Source: Micromonospora ureilytica
GTDB lineage: Bacteria > Actinomycetota > Actinomycetes > Mycobacteriales > Micromonosporaceae
Reading direction: 5' to 3'
Assembly: GCF_015751765.1 (NCBI RefSeq)
Contig: NZ_JADOTX010000001.1
Coordinates: 3,906,001-3,970,000, forward strand
Length of the DNA: 64,000 bases
Shown here: in pieces, positions 23,729 through 32,002 of the stretch
Layout: every line of letters begins with the position of its first letter
Numbering within the stretch: position 1 is the first letter of the stretch
Position numbers and translations under genes: made by a program
The notes under the pieces: generated by a model
What the model saw: the letters and a program-made list of their open reading frames with translations, nothing else
Databases searched by the model: none
What the model was told of the DNA's origin: nothing

Positions 23729-25333
23729 TCAGCCGGCCATCACCCGCTGGTGCAGCGCGGAGACCGCCGAGCGTGCCGCCACGAACGCGCCGTGCTGCCA
23801 GGCCACCTCGTGGCTGAGCCAGTCCCCGGCGAAATAGACCCGCCCGGCCGGCTGGAGCAACAGGTTGTAGCCGGCCGTGCCGTACCGGGGTGACGTCCAG
23901 GCGCCCTCGACGTAGCGGGTCCGGTCCCAGGCGTGGGAGTACGAGGTGACCAGCTCACTGCGGTACTTCTCACCGTGGATCTTCACACCCTGGCTGATCG
24001 CGCGCTCGCTGCGCTGCTCCGGCGTGAGACCGCTGTACGCCCTGGCGTTCGCTCCGGTGTTGTAGTAACCGACGACCAGGCCGCGTTTCCCGTGGAAACC
24101 GTAGGAGGGGTACCAGATGTGCGACAGGTCCAGGTCGGTCTCGGTGATGCCGCCGTAGATCCGCTGATCGGTCTCCCACCAGCGGCTCCGGTACTCCAGG
24201 CCGATCTTCCCGGAGGCGGTGACCGGGAAGTCGGCCAGGGCCGCGGTCACCGGTGTGCCGAGATTGTGCGGCACGCGAGCCATCAGGTGCGGCGGCAGCG
24301 CGGCCACGCAGTAGTCGGCGGTGACCTGCGACTGCCGGCCACCCTGCCGATAGGTCACCTCGACCCGGCTGCCCCGGTCGGTCACCCCCGTCACCTCGGC
24401 GTTGAGCCGGATCCGATGCGGGCCCACCGCCCGGGCGAGGGCGCGGGGGATCTGGTCCATCCCGCCGACCGGCTGGAACATCAGCATGGCCTGGTCGTAG
24501 CCGAACTCGAAGGAGAAGTACCTGCCCACATTGCTGGCGAACACGTCGGAGAGTGCCGGCGGCGCCCCTAGCAGGCTTCCCACGTCGTTGCCCGCGCCGG
24601 GATAGGCGGAGTAGCCGCGACGGTTGGTCCCGGTGTACGCCCAGTCGCTGGTCCGTCCGCCGATCGCGCCGAAGCTCTGCAGGAACGACAGCAGACGGTC
24701 GCGGTCCTCGGTGGTGAGCCGGGCGTCCAGCGCGCCCTGGTCGGTGGCCTTCGCGAGCAGTTCCGAGACGTAGCCGTACACGTCGGCCTTGGCGGTGCGG
24801 TACCGGACCGGACCGGTCATCCCGGCGGACTCGTTGTAGATCAAGGCGTCGGCGTTCTGGTTGGTGAAGACCTCGATGGGTACGCCGAGCTCCCGGCAGT
24901 AGTCCATCGTGACCATCCATTGTGCGATGCGCCCCGGCCCGGCGTTGAAGTAGACCCCGTCGGAGAAGCCCGCCCGCTGGGTACGCCCGTCGAGGTCCGT
25001 CTCGACGTCGCCGCCCCGAATGGTCAGGTTCCGCCCACCGACGCGGTGCCGCGCCTCAAGGATGGTGCAGTGGTAGCCCGCCTTGCCCAGCTCGTACGCC
25101 GCGGTGAGCCCGGCGATGCCGCCGCCGAGAACGACCACGCTGGCGCCCGGACGCCCGGTGAGAGTGAAGTCGGACCGCTCCGGCGGCCGGAATGCCGGGG
25201 TGACCGCCGCTGCAGCGCTCGGGGCCAGCCCCATGGCGCCCATGGTGGCGAGCATCGCTCCGGCACCGCCGCTGATTCCGACCGTACGCAGGAACCCACG
25301 CCGGCTGACCATCGACTGCGTCTGATCGCTCAT
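23729..25333 (-). CDS. Tat-exported flavin monoamine / L-amino acid oxidase
   Basis: A 534-residue flavoprotein of the amine oxidase family. The N-terminus has a twin-arginine signal (SRRGFLRT, Arg11-Arg12) and a hydrophobic stretch ending in SAAAA, so it should be exported folded. The FAD-binding dinucleotide fold follows: VVVLGGGIAGLTAAYELG and ILEARHRVGGR. The C-terminus has VYFAGDWLSHEVAWQHGA, the usual second FAD contact. These enzymes oxidatively deaminate amines or L-amino acids, giving hydrogen peroxide. The ATG at 25333 has GGGGAGG 6 bases upstream. Substrate is undetermined. Confidence 0.88.
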   Translation of the reverse strand: MSDQTQSMVSRRGFLRTVGISGGAGAMLATMGAMGLAPSAAAAVTPAFRPPERSDFTLTGRPGASVVVLGGGIAGLTAAYELGKAGYHCTILEARHRVGGRNLTIRGGDVETDLDGRTQRAGFSDGVYFNAGPGRIAQWMVTMDYCRELGVPIEVFTNQNADALIYNESAGMTGPVRYRTAKADVYGYVSELLAKATDQGALDARLTTEDRDRLLSFLQSFGAIGGRTSDWAYTGTNRRGYSAYPGAGNDVGSLLGAPPALSDVFASNVGRYFSFEFGYDQAMLMFQPVGGMDQIPRALARAVGPHRIRLNAEVTGVTDRGSRVEVTYRQGGRQSQVTADYCVAALPPHLMARVPHNLGTPVTAALADFPVTASGKIGLEYRSRWWETDQRIYGGITETDLDLSHIWYPSYGFHGKRGLVVGYYNTGANARAYSGLTPEQRSERAISQGVKIHGEKYRSELVTSYSHAWDRTRYVEGAWTSPRYGTAGYNLLLQPAGRVYFAGDWLSHEVAWQHGAFVAARSAVSALHQRVMAG

Positions 25334-25482
25334 AACGGCCTCCCCTACAAGATCGACTCGCATGAGTCTGCAGAGGATCTGTTACGCGGTTCACGCATCG
25401 CCGTTTCCGGCGGGTATCGCCTCGCCGTGCGATCCGGGCGGCACTTTCCGTCGGCTCGGATCGGGGCGGTTGCGGTCGGCGG

Positions 25483-26187
25483 CTAGCCCGGCAGGGCGCG
25501 GGTCACGACGGTGAGGTCGGCGACCAGGCCCTCGTACGCCTTGTCCTGGTCATCGGCCCGCAGGACGGCGGACGGGTGGATGGTCGCCAGCAGCCGAGCC
25601 TGCGGCACGTCGGCCCGCTTCCCGGCGTTGTCCACCGGCACCTGCCGGAAGTCCGCGGGGTGTTGGGCCGACTCCGGCCAGGGCAGTAGCTCGCCCCGCT
25701 GCCGGGTGACCCGGAAGGACGGGCCGAGCAGCGCCTTGGCGGCGGTCGCGCCGAGCACCACCACGATCTCGGGGCGCAACCGGGCGAACTCGGCGACCAG
25801 CCAGGGCCGGCAGGCGGTGATGTGCGCCTGGTCCGGGGTCTGGTGGATCCGCCGCTTGCCGCGCAGCTCAAAACGGAAGTGCTTTACGGCATTTGTGAGG
25901 TACAGCTGACCCGGGTCCAGCCCGGCGTCGTCGACCGCGCGGCGCAGCAGGCGGCCGGCCGGGCCGACGAAGGGCAGCCCCTTCTGGTCCTCCATGTCGC
26001 CGGGCTGCTCGCCGACCAGCACCACGCGGGCGCTCTCGTCGCCCCGGCCGAAGACCGTCTGCGAGGCGTCCCGGTACAGCTCACAACCCCGGCAGCCACC
26101 GGCGGCGGTGCGCAGGTCGTCGATCGTGTCGGCGTCGGGCGGGATGAACCGCTGGGCGCCCGGAGCGCTCCCGGTCTGCTCGGCCAT
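25483..26187 (-). CDS. udgX: UdgX, uracil-DNA-binding glycosylase-family protein
   Basis: A 234-residue iron-sulfur uracil-DNA glycosylase relative. The feature that marks UdgX is KRRIH (111-115): in the mycobacterial protein the histidine of this loop forms a covalent bond with the abasic site after uracil excision. Motif A is GEQPGDMEDQKG (59-70), the second motif is HPSAVLR. Cys32, Cys35 and Cys126 are candidate cluster ligands. No membrane segment. It is a stand-alone gene between the amine oxidase and a small membrane peptide. UdgX is patchily distributed, so presence in this lineage is informative. Confidence 0.9.
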   Translation of the reverse strand: MAEQTGSAPGAQRFIPPDADTIDDLRTAAGGCRGCELYRDASQTVFGRGDESARVVLVGEQPGDMEDQKGLPFVGPAGRLLRRAVDDAGLDPGQLYLTNAVKHFRFELRGKRRIHQTPDQAHITACRPWLVAEFARLRPEIVVVLGATAAKALLGPSFRVTRQRGELLPWPESAQHPADFRQVPVDNAGKRADVPQARLLATIHPSAVLRADDQDKAYEGLVADLTVVTRALPG

Positions 26188-26253
26188 GCCGACTGTTATA
26201 TACCCGTTCGATGCTCGTCGCCGGGTACGCCCCGACGCGCCGGCCGCCTCGCG

Positions 26254-26373
26254 TCAGTACCCGTTACCGCCCCCGTCCCCGCCGGACGCGATCGCGATCA
26301 GCACGATGACGATGATGATGATCGCCACCGCGATGGCGATCCAAATCCCCTTACGAGCCCCACCAGAAGCCAT
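26254..26373 (-). CDS. 39-residue single-pass membrane peptide
   Basis: The ORF has a canonical GGAGG about 8 bases before its ATG at 26373. It encodes a short polar start (MASGGARKG), a continuous 20-residue hydrophobic helix made almost only of I, V, A and L, and a glycine-rich tail ending GGNGY. It lies 66 bp downstream of the MocR gene and 66 bp before udgX. The composition suggests a small membrane protein of unknown function, or possibly a toxin-like peptide; no antisense RNA partner was seen. Confidence 0.6.
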   Translation of the reverse strand: MASGGARKGIWIAIAVAIIIIVIVLIAIASGGDGGGNGY

Positions 26374-26438
26374 ATCCCCACACCTCCGGGCGCCCGCATA
26401 CCCGTCTCCCCCGCCGCAAACCCCCGCGACGGGACGGG

Positions 26439-27779
26439 TCAGGTGGGGAAGCCCTGGGTGGGGGGTGGGTTTTCGGCTTGGGCCAGGGCTGCGGCCAGGG
26501 GGGCCAGGTCGGTGGTGTCCAGGGAGCTGACGGTGATGCGCAGGGCGGGCGGGGCGGCGATCCGGTAGAGAGCGCCGGGTGCCACCGCCCAGCCGGCGTC
26601 GCGGAGCGCGGTCACCGTGCTGGTCTCGTCCACGACCGGCAGCCAGACGTTGATGCCGCTGCGACCGTGCGCGGTCAGGCCGTGCCCGGCCAACGCGGCG
26701 AGCAGCCCTTCGCGCCGCCGCTCGTAGCTCAGCGCCGCGCGCTGCACCAACTCGGTGACCGCCGGGTCCCGCCACAGGGCGAGCACCAGGCGTTGCAGAA
26801 CTGTGGAGACCCAGCCGGCGCCGACCCGGGTACGGCCACTCACCCGGGCCACCGTCGTCTCGTCGCCGACCAGCACCGCCATCCGCAGGTCCGGGCCGAA
26901 GGGCTTGCTCACCGAGCGGACGAAGGCCCAACTCACTGTCGCACCGGCGAGCGGATGCAGGGGTACGCGGGCCAGCTCGGCGGCGTGGTCGTCCTCGATC
27001 AACAGCAGGTCCCGTCGGCCGGCGAGCAGCGTCCGCAGCGCCTCGGCGCGGGCCGCGGAGACGGCGGCGCCGGTCGGGTTCTGCGCCCGGCTGGTGACGA
27101 TCAGCGCCCGCGCTCCGGCGGCGAGCGCCGCGGCCACCCCGGCGACCAACGGCCCCTCGTCGTCCAGCGGTACGCCGATCGGGCGCAGCCCCAGCGCGGC
27201 GACCAGGTCGAGCAGGTTGGCCCAGCCCGGGTCCTCGACCGCCACCGCGTCACCGGGGCGCAGGTGGGCGCCGAGCAGCCGCTCGATGCCGTCCAGCGCC
27301 CCGCCGGTGAGGGTCAACTCCCCGGCCGGTACGCCGTCGGCGCGCAGCCGGGCGCGGGCCGCCTCGGCCAGTTCGGGCAGCACTCCGGCATCGGAGTAGC
27401 CGACCGACGGGCCGCTGTCGGCGGCGAGCGCCGCCAGGTGCGGGCCCAGCGGGGGAAGCAGCCGGGGGTCGGGTTCACCTCGGGACAGGTCTCGGGCGCC
27501 GGGCAACGGTGCGGGGCGCAGCGCGGAGCGGCGGGCGGCCACCGGCGGGCGGGGGCGTACCCGGGTGCCGTGCCGACCGGCGGTGGCGAGCAGGCCGCGC
27601 TGGCGTAGCTCCTGGTAGGCGCGGGCGACGGTGGCTGGGCTGACCCCCAACTCGGCGGCGAGTGCCCGCACGGGCGGCAGGGCGGCCCCCGGCGACAGTG
27701 CGCCGGTACGGATGCCCGACTCGATGCTGGCCGAAATCTCGACGGCTGTCGTACCGGTGAGCTGATAGTGTGCTGACAC
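26439..27779 (-). CDS. MocR/GntR-type PLP-dependent transcription regulator
   Basis: A 446-residue fusion. Residues 1-75 are a GntR-type winged helix (GAALPPVRALAAELGVSPATVARAYQELRQRGLL, in two parts). Residues about 90-440 are a fold-type I aminotransferase domain with AQNPTG, LLIEDDHAAE and SVSKPFGPDLR, where the lysine of SVSKPF is the PLP Schiff-base candidate. Such proteins sense PLP or an amino compound and control adjacent genes. It is transcribed divergently from the PNPOx-GNAT fusion, with only 36 bp between start codons. The GTG start lies about 9 bases after a TACAAT box, so its mRNA may be leaderless. Confidence 0.88.
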   Translation of the reverse strand: MSAHYQLTGTTAVEISASIESGIRTGALSPGAALPPVRALAAELGVSPATVARAYQELRQRGLLATAGRHGTRVRPRPPVAARRSALRPAPLPGARDLSRGEPDPRLLPPLGPHLAALAADSGPSVGYSDAGVLPELAEAARARLRADGVPAGELTLTGGALDGIERLLGAHLRPGDAVAVEDPGWANLLDLVAALGLRPIGVPLDDEGPLVAGVAAALAAGARALIVTSRAQNPTGAAVSAARAEALRTLLAGRRDLLLIEDDHAAELARVPLHPLAGATVSWAFVRSVSKPFGPDLRMAVLVGDETTVARVSGRTRVGAGWVSTVLQRLVLALWRDPAVTELVQRAALSYERRREGLLAALAGHGLTAHGRSGINVWLPVVDETSTVTALRDAGWAVAPGALYRIAAPPALRITVSSLDTTDLAPLAAALAQAENPPPTQGFPT

Positions 27780-27789
27780 AAATAAGAGA

Positions 27790-27803
27790 TTGTACTAGAA
27801 CAA
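27790..27803. promoter_or_regulatory. candidate MocR operator in the divergent promoter
   Basis: TTGTACTAGAACAA is a near-perfect 14-bp palindrome with one mismatched pair. It overlaps the TACAAT -10-like box of the regulator on the minus strand and lies 12 bp before the ATG of the divergent fusion gene. Its position would let one bound dimer control both directions. It is predicted from symmetry only. Confidence 0.5.
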
Positions 27804-27815
27804 AGGGGCGCGCGC

Positions 27816-29060
27816 ATGTATCCACCCACCGCCCGGACCACACCCCACCGTTCCCGCGACAAGATGAGCTACGACCGGGCCGCCGCCCACGCCCTGCTCG
27901 ACGAGGCGTACGACTGCGCACTCAGCTTCGTCGTCGACGGCCAGCCACGGGTGCTGCCCACCCTGCACGTCCGCATCGGCGACACCCTCTACCTGCACGG
28001 GTCCACCGGCAGCCGGCCACTGCTAGCCGCCCGGGGCGACGACGGGCTGCCGGTCTGCGTCGCGGTGACAGTGCTCGACGGGCTGGTCTACGCGCGCTCC
28101 CAGTTCCACCACAGCGCCAACTACCGCTCGGTCGTCGCCCACGGCACCGCCCGACTGGTCACCGACGAGCGGGAGAAGCTCGCCATGCTCACCGCGCTTG
28201 TCGAGAAGGTCGGCGCCGGACGCAGCACCGCCACCCGTCCGCCCAGCCGACGCGAGCTGGCCGAGACCGCCGTACTGGCGTTGCCCCTGCGGGAGGTGTC
28301 CGTCCGGGCCCGCGCCGGCGGGGTTCGCGAGGACGAGGCCGACCTGCACCTGCCGCACTGGGCCGGCGTGCTGCCGCTGCGCCTCACCGCCGGGCCACCC
28401 GAACCGGACGCCGGGGTCACCGCGCCGCTGCCGGCGTACCTGCGGACGCCCCGCACGCCCTGGCACGACCCCGTGCCGCTGCACGGCGAGCACGTTCGGT
28501 TGGAGCCGCTGGAGTTGGCGCACACCGACGAGTTGCACACCGCCACCGCGGACGAGGAGGTGTGGCGGCACCTCAGCGTCGCGGCGCCCACCGCCCCCGC
28601 CGAAACCGCCGCGGTGATCGGCACCGCCCTGGCCGCCCAACACCGGGGCGAACGGGTGGCCTGGGTGCAGCGGTGCGCGGCGACCGGGGCGGTGGTGGGC
28701 ACCACCTCCTACTACGACATCGACCCGGAACGCCGGGCGGTGGCGATCGGGCACACCTTCCTCGGCCGGCCCTGGTGGCGTACCGGGATCAACACAGAGG
28801 CGAAGTTGCTGCTGCTCAGTCGGGCCTTCGACGACCTGGGCGCGGTACGGGTCGCCTGGCACACCGACATCCGCAACGTCCGCTCCCAGGCGGCCATCGA
28901 ACGGCTCGGCGCGACCCGGGAGGGGGTGTTGCGGATGCACAGGCAACGCCCGGACGGCTCCTGGCGGGACACCGTGCAGTACGCGATGACCGTCGACGAG
29001 TGGCCGAACGCACAGGCCAGGCTGCGAAAAAGACTTCTGCGGACGGCACCGGTGGCGTGA
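27816..29060 (+). CDS. fusion of a PNPOx-like FMN-binding domain and a GNAT acetyltransferase
   Basis: A 414-residue two-domain protein. Residues 17-220 are a flavin-binding split-barrel domain of the pyridoxamine-phosphate-oxidase-like family (ALSFVVDGQPRVLPTLHVRIGDTLYLHG, in parts, and SQFHHSANYRSVVAHGTARLV). Residues 225-405 are a GNAT domain of the RimJ/RimL type (VRLEPLELAHTDELHTA, then IGHTFLGRPWWRTGINTEAK with the acetyl-CoA loop, and HTDIRNVRSQAAIERLGA). AAAGGGG lies 8 bases before the ATG at 27816. Divergent from a PLP-dependent regulator and overlapping an exporter, so a role in vitamin B6, amine or amino acid metabolism is a reasonable guess. Confidence 0.85.
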   Translation: MYPPTARTTPHRSRDKMSYDRAAAHALLDEAYDCALSFVVDGQPRVLPTLHVRIGDTLYLHGSTGSRPLLAARGDDGLPVCVAVTVLDGLVYARSQFHHSANYRSVVAHGTARLVTDEREKLAMLTALVEKVGAGRSTATRPPSRRELAETAVLALPLREVSVRARAGGVREDEADLHLPHWAGVLPLRLTAGPPEPDAGVTAPLPAYLRTPRTPWHDPVPLHGEHVRLEPLELAHTDELHTATADEEVWRHLSVAAPTAPAETAAVIGTALAAQHRGERVAWVQRCAATGAVVGTTSYYDIDPERRAVAIGHTFLGRPWWRTGINTEAKLLLLSRAFDDLGAVRVAWHTDIRNVRSQAAIERLGATREGVLRMHRQRPDGSWRDTVQYAMTVDEWPNAQARLRKRLLRTAPVA

Positions 29061-29731
29061 TGATGGCGGGCGTGCTGGGGATCACCGACATCTGGACGTA
29101 CGTGCTGGGCACCGTGGCCATCATCCTGCTGCCCGGGCCGAACTCGCTCTTCGTGCTCTCCACCGCGGCCAAACGGGGCGTCGCGGTCGGCTACCGGGCC
29201 GCCGCTGGCGTGTTCGTCGGCGACGGGGTGCTGATGTTCCTCTCCGCCGCCGGGGTGGCGTCGTTGCTCAAGGCGTACCCGCCGCTGTTCATGGTGATCA
29301 AGTACGCCGGTGCCGCGTACCTCGGCTATGTCGGGGTGACCATGCTGCTCGGCGCCGCGCGGCGCTGGCGCGACCGCAACGACCCGAGCACGCCGCGGCT
29401 CATCGACGCCGCGGAGCCGGCGGCGATGCGCAGCCCGTTCCGCAAGGCGCTGGTGATCAGCCTGTTGAACCCGAAGGCGATCCTGTTCTTCATCTCGTTC
29501 TTCATCCAGTTCGTCGACCCCGGCTACGCCTGGCCGGCGCTGTCGTTCCTGCTGCTCGGGCTGATCGCGCAGGTGACCAGCGCGCTCTACCTGACCGCGT
29601 TGATCTTCGCGGGCACCTTCCTGGCCACCCAGTTCCGCCAACGCCGCCGCCTGGCGGCCGGCGGCACCACCGCGATAGCCGCCCTCTTCCTGGCCTTCAG
29701 CCTGAAGCTGGCCACCGCCAGCGCCGGCTAA
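29060..29731 (+). CDS. LysE/RhtB-family amino acid exporter
   Basis: A 223-residue membrane protein with about six hydrophobic helices. LysE-family marks are the first-helix motif LLPGPNSLFVLSTAAKRG, GAAYLGYVG and LVISLLNPKAILFFISFF. The ATG at 29060 overlaps the previous TGA by one base (TGATG); a second in-frame ATG follows immediately. Coupling to the PNPOx-GNAT gene suggests export of the amine or amino acid handled by that protein, under MocR control. A long inverted repeat follows its stop. Confidence 0.88.
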   Translation: MMAGVLGITDIWTYVLGTVAIILLPGPNSLFVLSTAAKRGVAVGYRAAAGVFVGDGVLMFLSAAGVASLLKAYPPLFMVIKYAGAAYLGYVGVTMLLGAARRWRDRNDPSTPRLIDAAEPAAMRSPFRKALVISLLNPKAILFFISFFIQFVDPGYAWPALSFLLLGLIAQVTSALYLTALIFAGTFLATQFRQRRRLAAGGTTAIAALFLAFSLKLATASAG

Positions 29732-29738
29732 CCCCCGG

Positions 29739-29848
29739 CCCCGCACCCAGCGTCGCCGCGATCTTGCACTTTCGGTGGTCGGGACGCGTGCTTTGACCAT
29801 ATTTGTCTCCGCAGAAAGTGCAAGATCGCGGCGACGCTGGGCGCGGGG
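29739..29848. repeat. 110-bp long inverted repeat between convergent genes
   Basis: The 35-base arms 29739-29773 and 29814-29848 are complementary at 34 positions. The inner ends read GATCTTGCACTTTC and GAAAGTGCAAGATC. A 40-base AT-richer spacer (29774-29813) lies between. It fills almost the whole gap between the lysE-type gene and the Spo0M-like gene, so it can terminate both. The arm length exceeds what termination needs, which hints at a dispersed palindromic element. Confidence 0.8.
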
Positions 29849-29866
29849 TAGGGCAGGGCGGGCTGG

Positions 29867-30796
29867 TCAGGTGCCGTCGCCGCCGGAGCCGCCGCCTCCC
29901 ACGCCCGCGCCGCCGGCGGTGCCGCCGAGGCCGTAGCCCGGTCGGATCGGCTCGTCGGGGTGGCGGCTGGTGTGGGCGGACCCCGCGATCTGCGCGGACC
30001 AGTCGGCGTGGGCGGCCGCAGCGGCGTGCCGGTTGATCGCCTGGCGGATCCAGCCGTCCACTGTGGCGACCCAGTCCCGCCGGTCGGCGTCCTCGTGCCA
30101 GATCCGGAACCGGCTGATGCTCTGGTGCGTGATGCCGGCCAGCGCCAGCCGGCGATCCATCCAGAGGATCGCCTCCAGGCCCGCCGAGTTGGTCACGAAG
30201 ATCACCTCCAGTTCGGTGATCGGGCCGGCGTAGAGCGGCCCCACCCAGTAGCCCCAGCGCTGGTGCAACGGCAGGGTGTGCTCCACCCCCGGCAACCCGC
30301 CCTCCTGCAACCCGGACTGGCGGATCAGGAAGCCCAGTGTGTCCAGCGCCGCCAGCACGTGCTGCTGGGTGGGGATCGGGTGCACGAAGACCGGCACCAT
30401 GGCCCCCTGGTCAAGGTCGGGGTCGAGCGACACCTCGGTCCGCAGGCCCATCCGCAGACTCAGCAGTGGCACCCCGCCGAAAGTGGTCACCGGGGTCTCC
30501 CACGGCAGCGGGAACGCGAAGTCGACAGCCCGCCGCCGACCGGCCGGTACGACGAACCGGCCGGCGATCGGGAGGTGGTGGAACTGCATGAGACGGCGGG
30601 CCGCGGCCGGGTCATCCGGCTCGACAGTGGTGACGAGGCCGAGCCGGATGTGTCGCACCAGCACGTCGTCCGGGCCGGCCGCGAGGGTCACCCGCCCGGG
30701 TAGGCGCAAGCCCGGCCGGGTGCTCGGGTTGGGGAGCGTGGTCTGCACGGAGAGCCCGGTCCGACCGGACTCCGGGGACACTCCCGTCAGCCGCAC
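29867..30796 (-). CDS. Spo0M-like sporulation-control protein
   Basis: A 309-residue arrestin-fold protein of the Spo0M family. The opening (LSVQTTLPNPSTRPGLRLPGRVTL) resembles the family's first strands, and FPLPWETPVT, LRTEVSLDPDLDQGA and HPIPTQQHVLAALDTLGF are other conserved parts. The C-terminus is a glycine-rich tail. The GTG at 30796 has GGGAGGG 5 bases upstream; the frame is open to 30841. In Bacillus Spo0M affects sporulation and the cytoskeleton; in actinobacteria the role is less clear. Convergent with the lysE-type gene. Confidence 0.85.
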   Translation of the reverse strand: MRLTGVSPESGRTGLSVQTTLPNPSTRPGLRLPGRVTLAAGPDDVLVRHIRLGLVTTVEPDDPAAARRLMQFHHLPIAGRFVVPAGRRRAVDFAFPLPWETPVTTFGGVPLLSLRMGLRTEVSLDPDLDQGAMVPVFVHPIPTQQHVLAALDTLGFLIRQSGLQEGGLPGVEHTLPLHQRWGYWVGPLYAGPITELEVIFVTNSAGLEAILWMDRRLALAGITHQSISRFRIWHEDADRRDWVATVDGWIRQAINRHAAAAAHADWSAQIAGSAHTSRHPDEPIRPGYGLGGTAGGAGVGGGGSGGDGT

Positions 30797-30849
30797 CGCG
30801 CCCTCCCGCCAGGCTGGGTGGCCTCGCCGTCGCGAGGCCACCTCAACTG

Positions 30850-30911
30850 TCGCGGATCCAGCGCAAGATCACCCCAGCTCTCGTGGATCCGGCGCAAGAT
30901 CACCCCAACCT
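30850..30911. repeat. two tandem 31-bp repeats
   Basis: Two copies (30850-30880 and 30881-30911) share GGATCC(A/G)GCGCAAGATCACCCCA. On the minus strand they read with a GGGGTGATCTTGCGC core, sharing GATCTTGC with the arms of the repeat at 29739-29848. They lie in the gap between the CBS protein stop and the Spo0M start. Confidence 0.7.
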
Positions 30912-30937
30912 CGACGGAACGCGACCACCCATCCGAT

Positions 30938-32002
30938 TCATCGCAAACGCCGCCCGCGCGGGACCGTGTCGGTCTCGTCGTCGAACTCCCCGATGACCTC
31001 CTCCAGGAGGTCCTCCAGAGCCACGAAGCCGATCGGACGGGCCGGACCACCGCCGTTGCGCACCAACGCGAGCTGTGACTGCCGGGCCCGCATCGCCGCC
31101 ACCGCCTCGGTCACCGAGGACGTCGCGGGCAGGGTGAACGCGGGCGTCATCAGCTCCCCGGCGGTGGCGACCCGGCCGGTGGTGACCACCCGTACCGCCT
31201 CCCGGACGTGCACGAGGCCGCACACGTCGCCCGCCTCGTCGAGCACCGCGAGCCGGGATCGGCCGCTGTCCCGGCTGACCTCCTCGATCCGCTCGGCCGG
31301 GTCGTTCCGGCGGACGGTGACCATGGTGGCGAACGGTTCCATCACCTGCGCCACCGACGTGCCCTGCAACTCCAGCATGCTGGTCAGCAGTTGGTGCTGC
31401 TCGGCGCCGAGCAGCCCGTGCTCACGGGACTGCTCCAGCAGGATCCGCAGCTCGTCCGGCCCGTGCACCTGGGCGAGCTGGTCCTGCTGGTTGACGCCGA
31501 ACAGCCGCAGGATCGCGTTGGCCAGGGCGTTCAGCGCGGAGAGCACCGGCCGGGAGACCCGGGCGAAGGCGCGGAACGGCAACGCGAGCAGCGTCGCCGA
31601 GCGCTCCGCGTCGGTGATCGCCCACGACTTCGGCGCCATCTCCCCCACCACCAGGTGCAGGAAGGTCACCACCCCGAGGGCGAAGACCAGGGCGACCAGG
31701 TGACTGGCCGCGTCCGGTAGGCCCACCGCGTGCAGCAGGGGGCTGAGCAGGTGCTCGATCGCCGGCTCGGCCAGCGCGCCGAGACCCAGGGTGCACAGCG
31801 TGATGCCGAGCTGCGCGCCGGCCAGCATCAGCGACAGCTCGCGGACGCCATCCAGCGCGGCGCGTGCCGCTCGACCACCGTTCGCCGCCGCCTGCTCCAG
31901 GCGGTAGCGCTTGCTGGCCACCAGGGCGAACTCGGCGGCCACGAAGAACCCGTTCAGCGCCAGCAGGATCACCGAACTGAACAGCGCGATCCCGGGGCTC
32001 AC
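30938..32002 (-). CDS. DUF21/CBS-domain (hemolysin C-type) membrane protein
   Basis: A 354-residue protein. The N-terminal DUF21/CNNM membrane domain has about four helices and the motifs FVAAEFALVASKRYRLE and VVGEMAPKSWAI. A pair of CBS domains follows (about 200-345: VMEPFATMVTVRRND, then GLVHVREAV, ELMTPAFTLPATSSV and GFVALEDLLEEVIGE). It lacks the C-terminal CorC/HlyC domain present in the neighbour. Such proteins are linked to magnesium or cobalt transport. The GTG at 32002 overlaps the upstream stop by GTGA. Confidence 0.88.
   Translation of the reverse strand: MSPGIALFSSVILLALNGFFVAAEFALVASKRYRLEQAAANGGRAARAALDGVRELSLMLAGAQLGITLCTLGLGALAEPAIEHLLSPLLHAVGLPDAASHLVALVFALGVVTFLHLVVGEMAPKSWAITDAERSATLLALPFRAFARVSRPVLSALNALANAILRLFGVNQQDQLAQVHGPDELRILLEQSREHGLLGAEQHQLLTSMLELQGTSVAQVMEPFATMVTVRRNDPAERIEEVSRDSGRSRLAVLDEAGDVCGLVHVREAVRVVTTGRVATAGELMTPAFTLPATSSVTEAVAAMRARQSQLALVRNGGGPARPIGFVALEDLLEEVIGEFDDETDTVPRGRRLR

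Noticed and set aside
30850..30911. CRISPR-like direct repeats
   Set aside because: Only two adjacent copies without spacers and no cas genes in the window.
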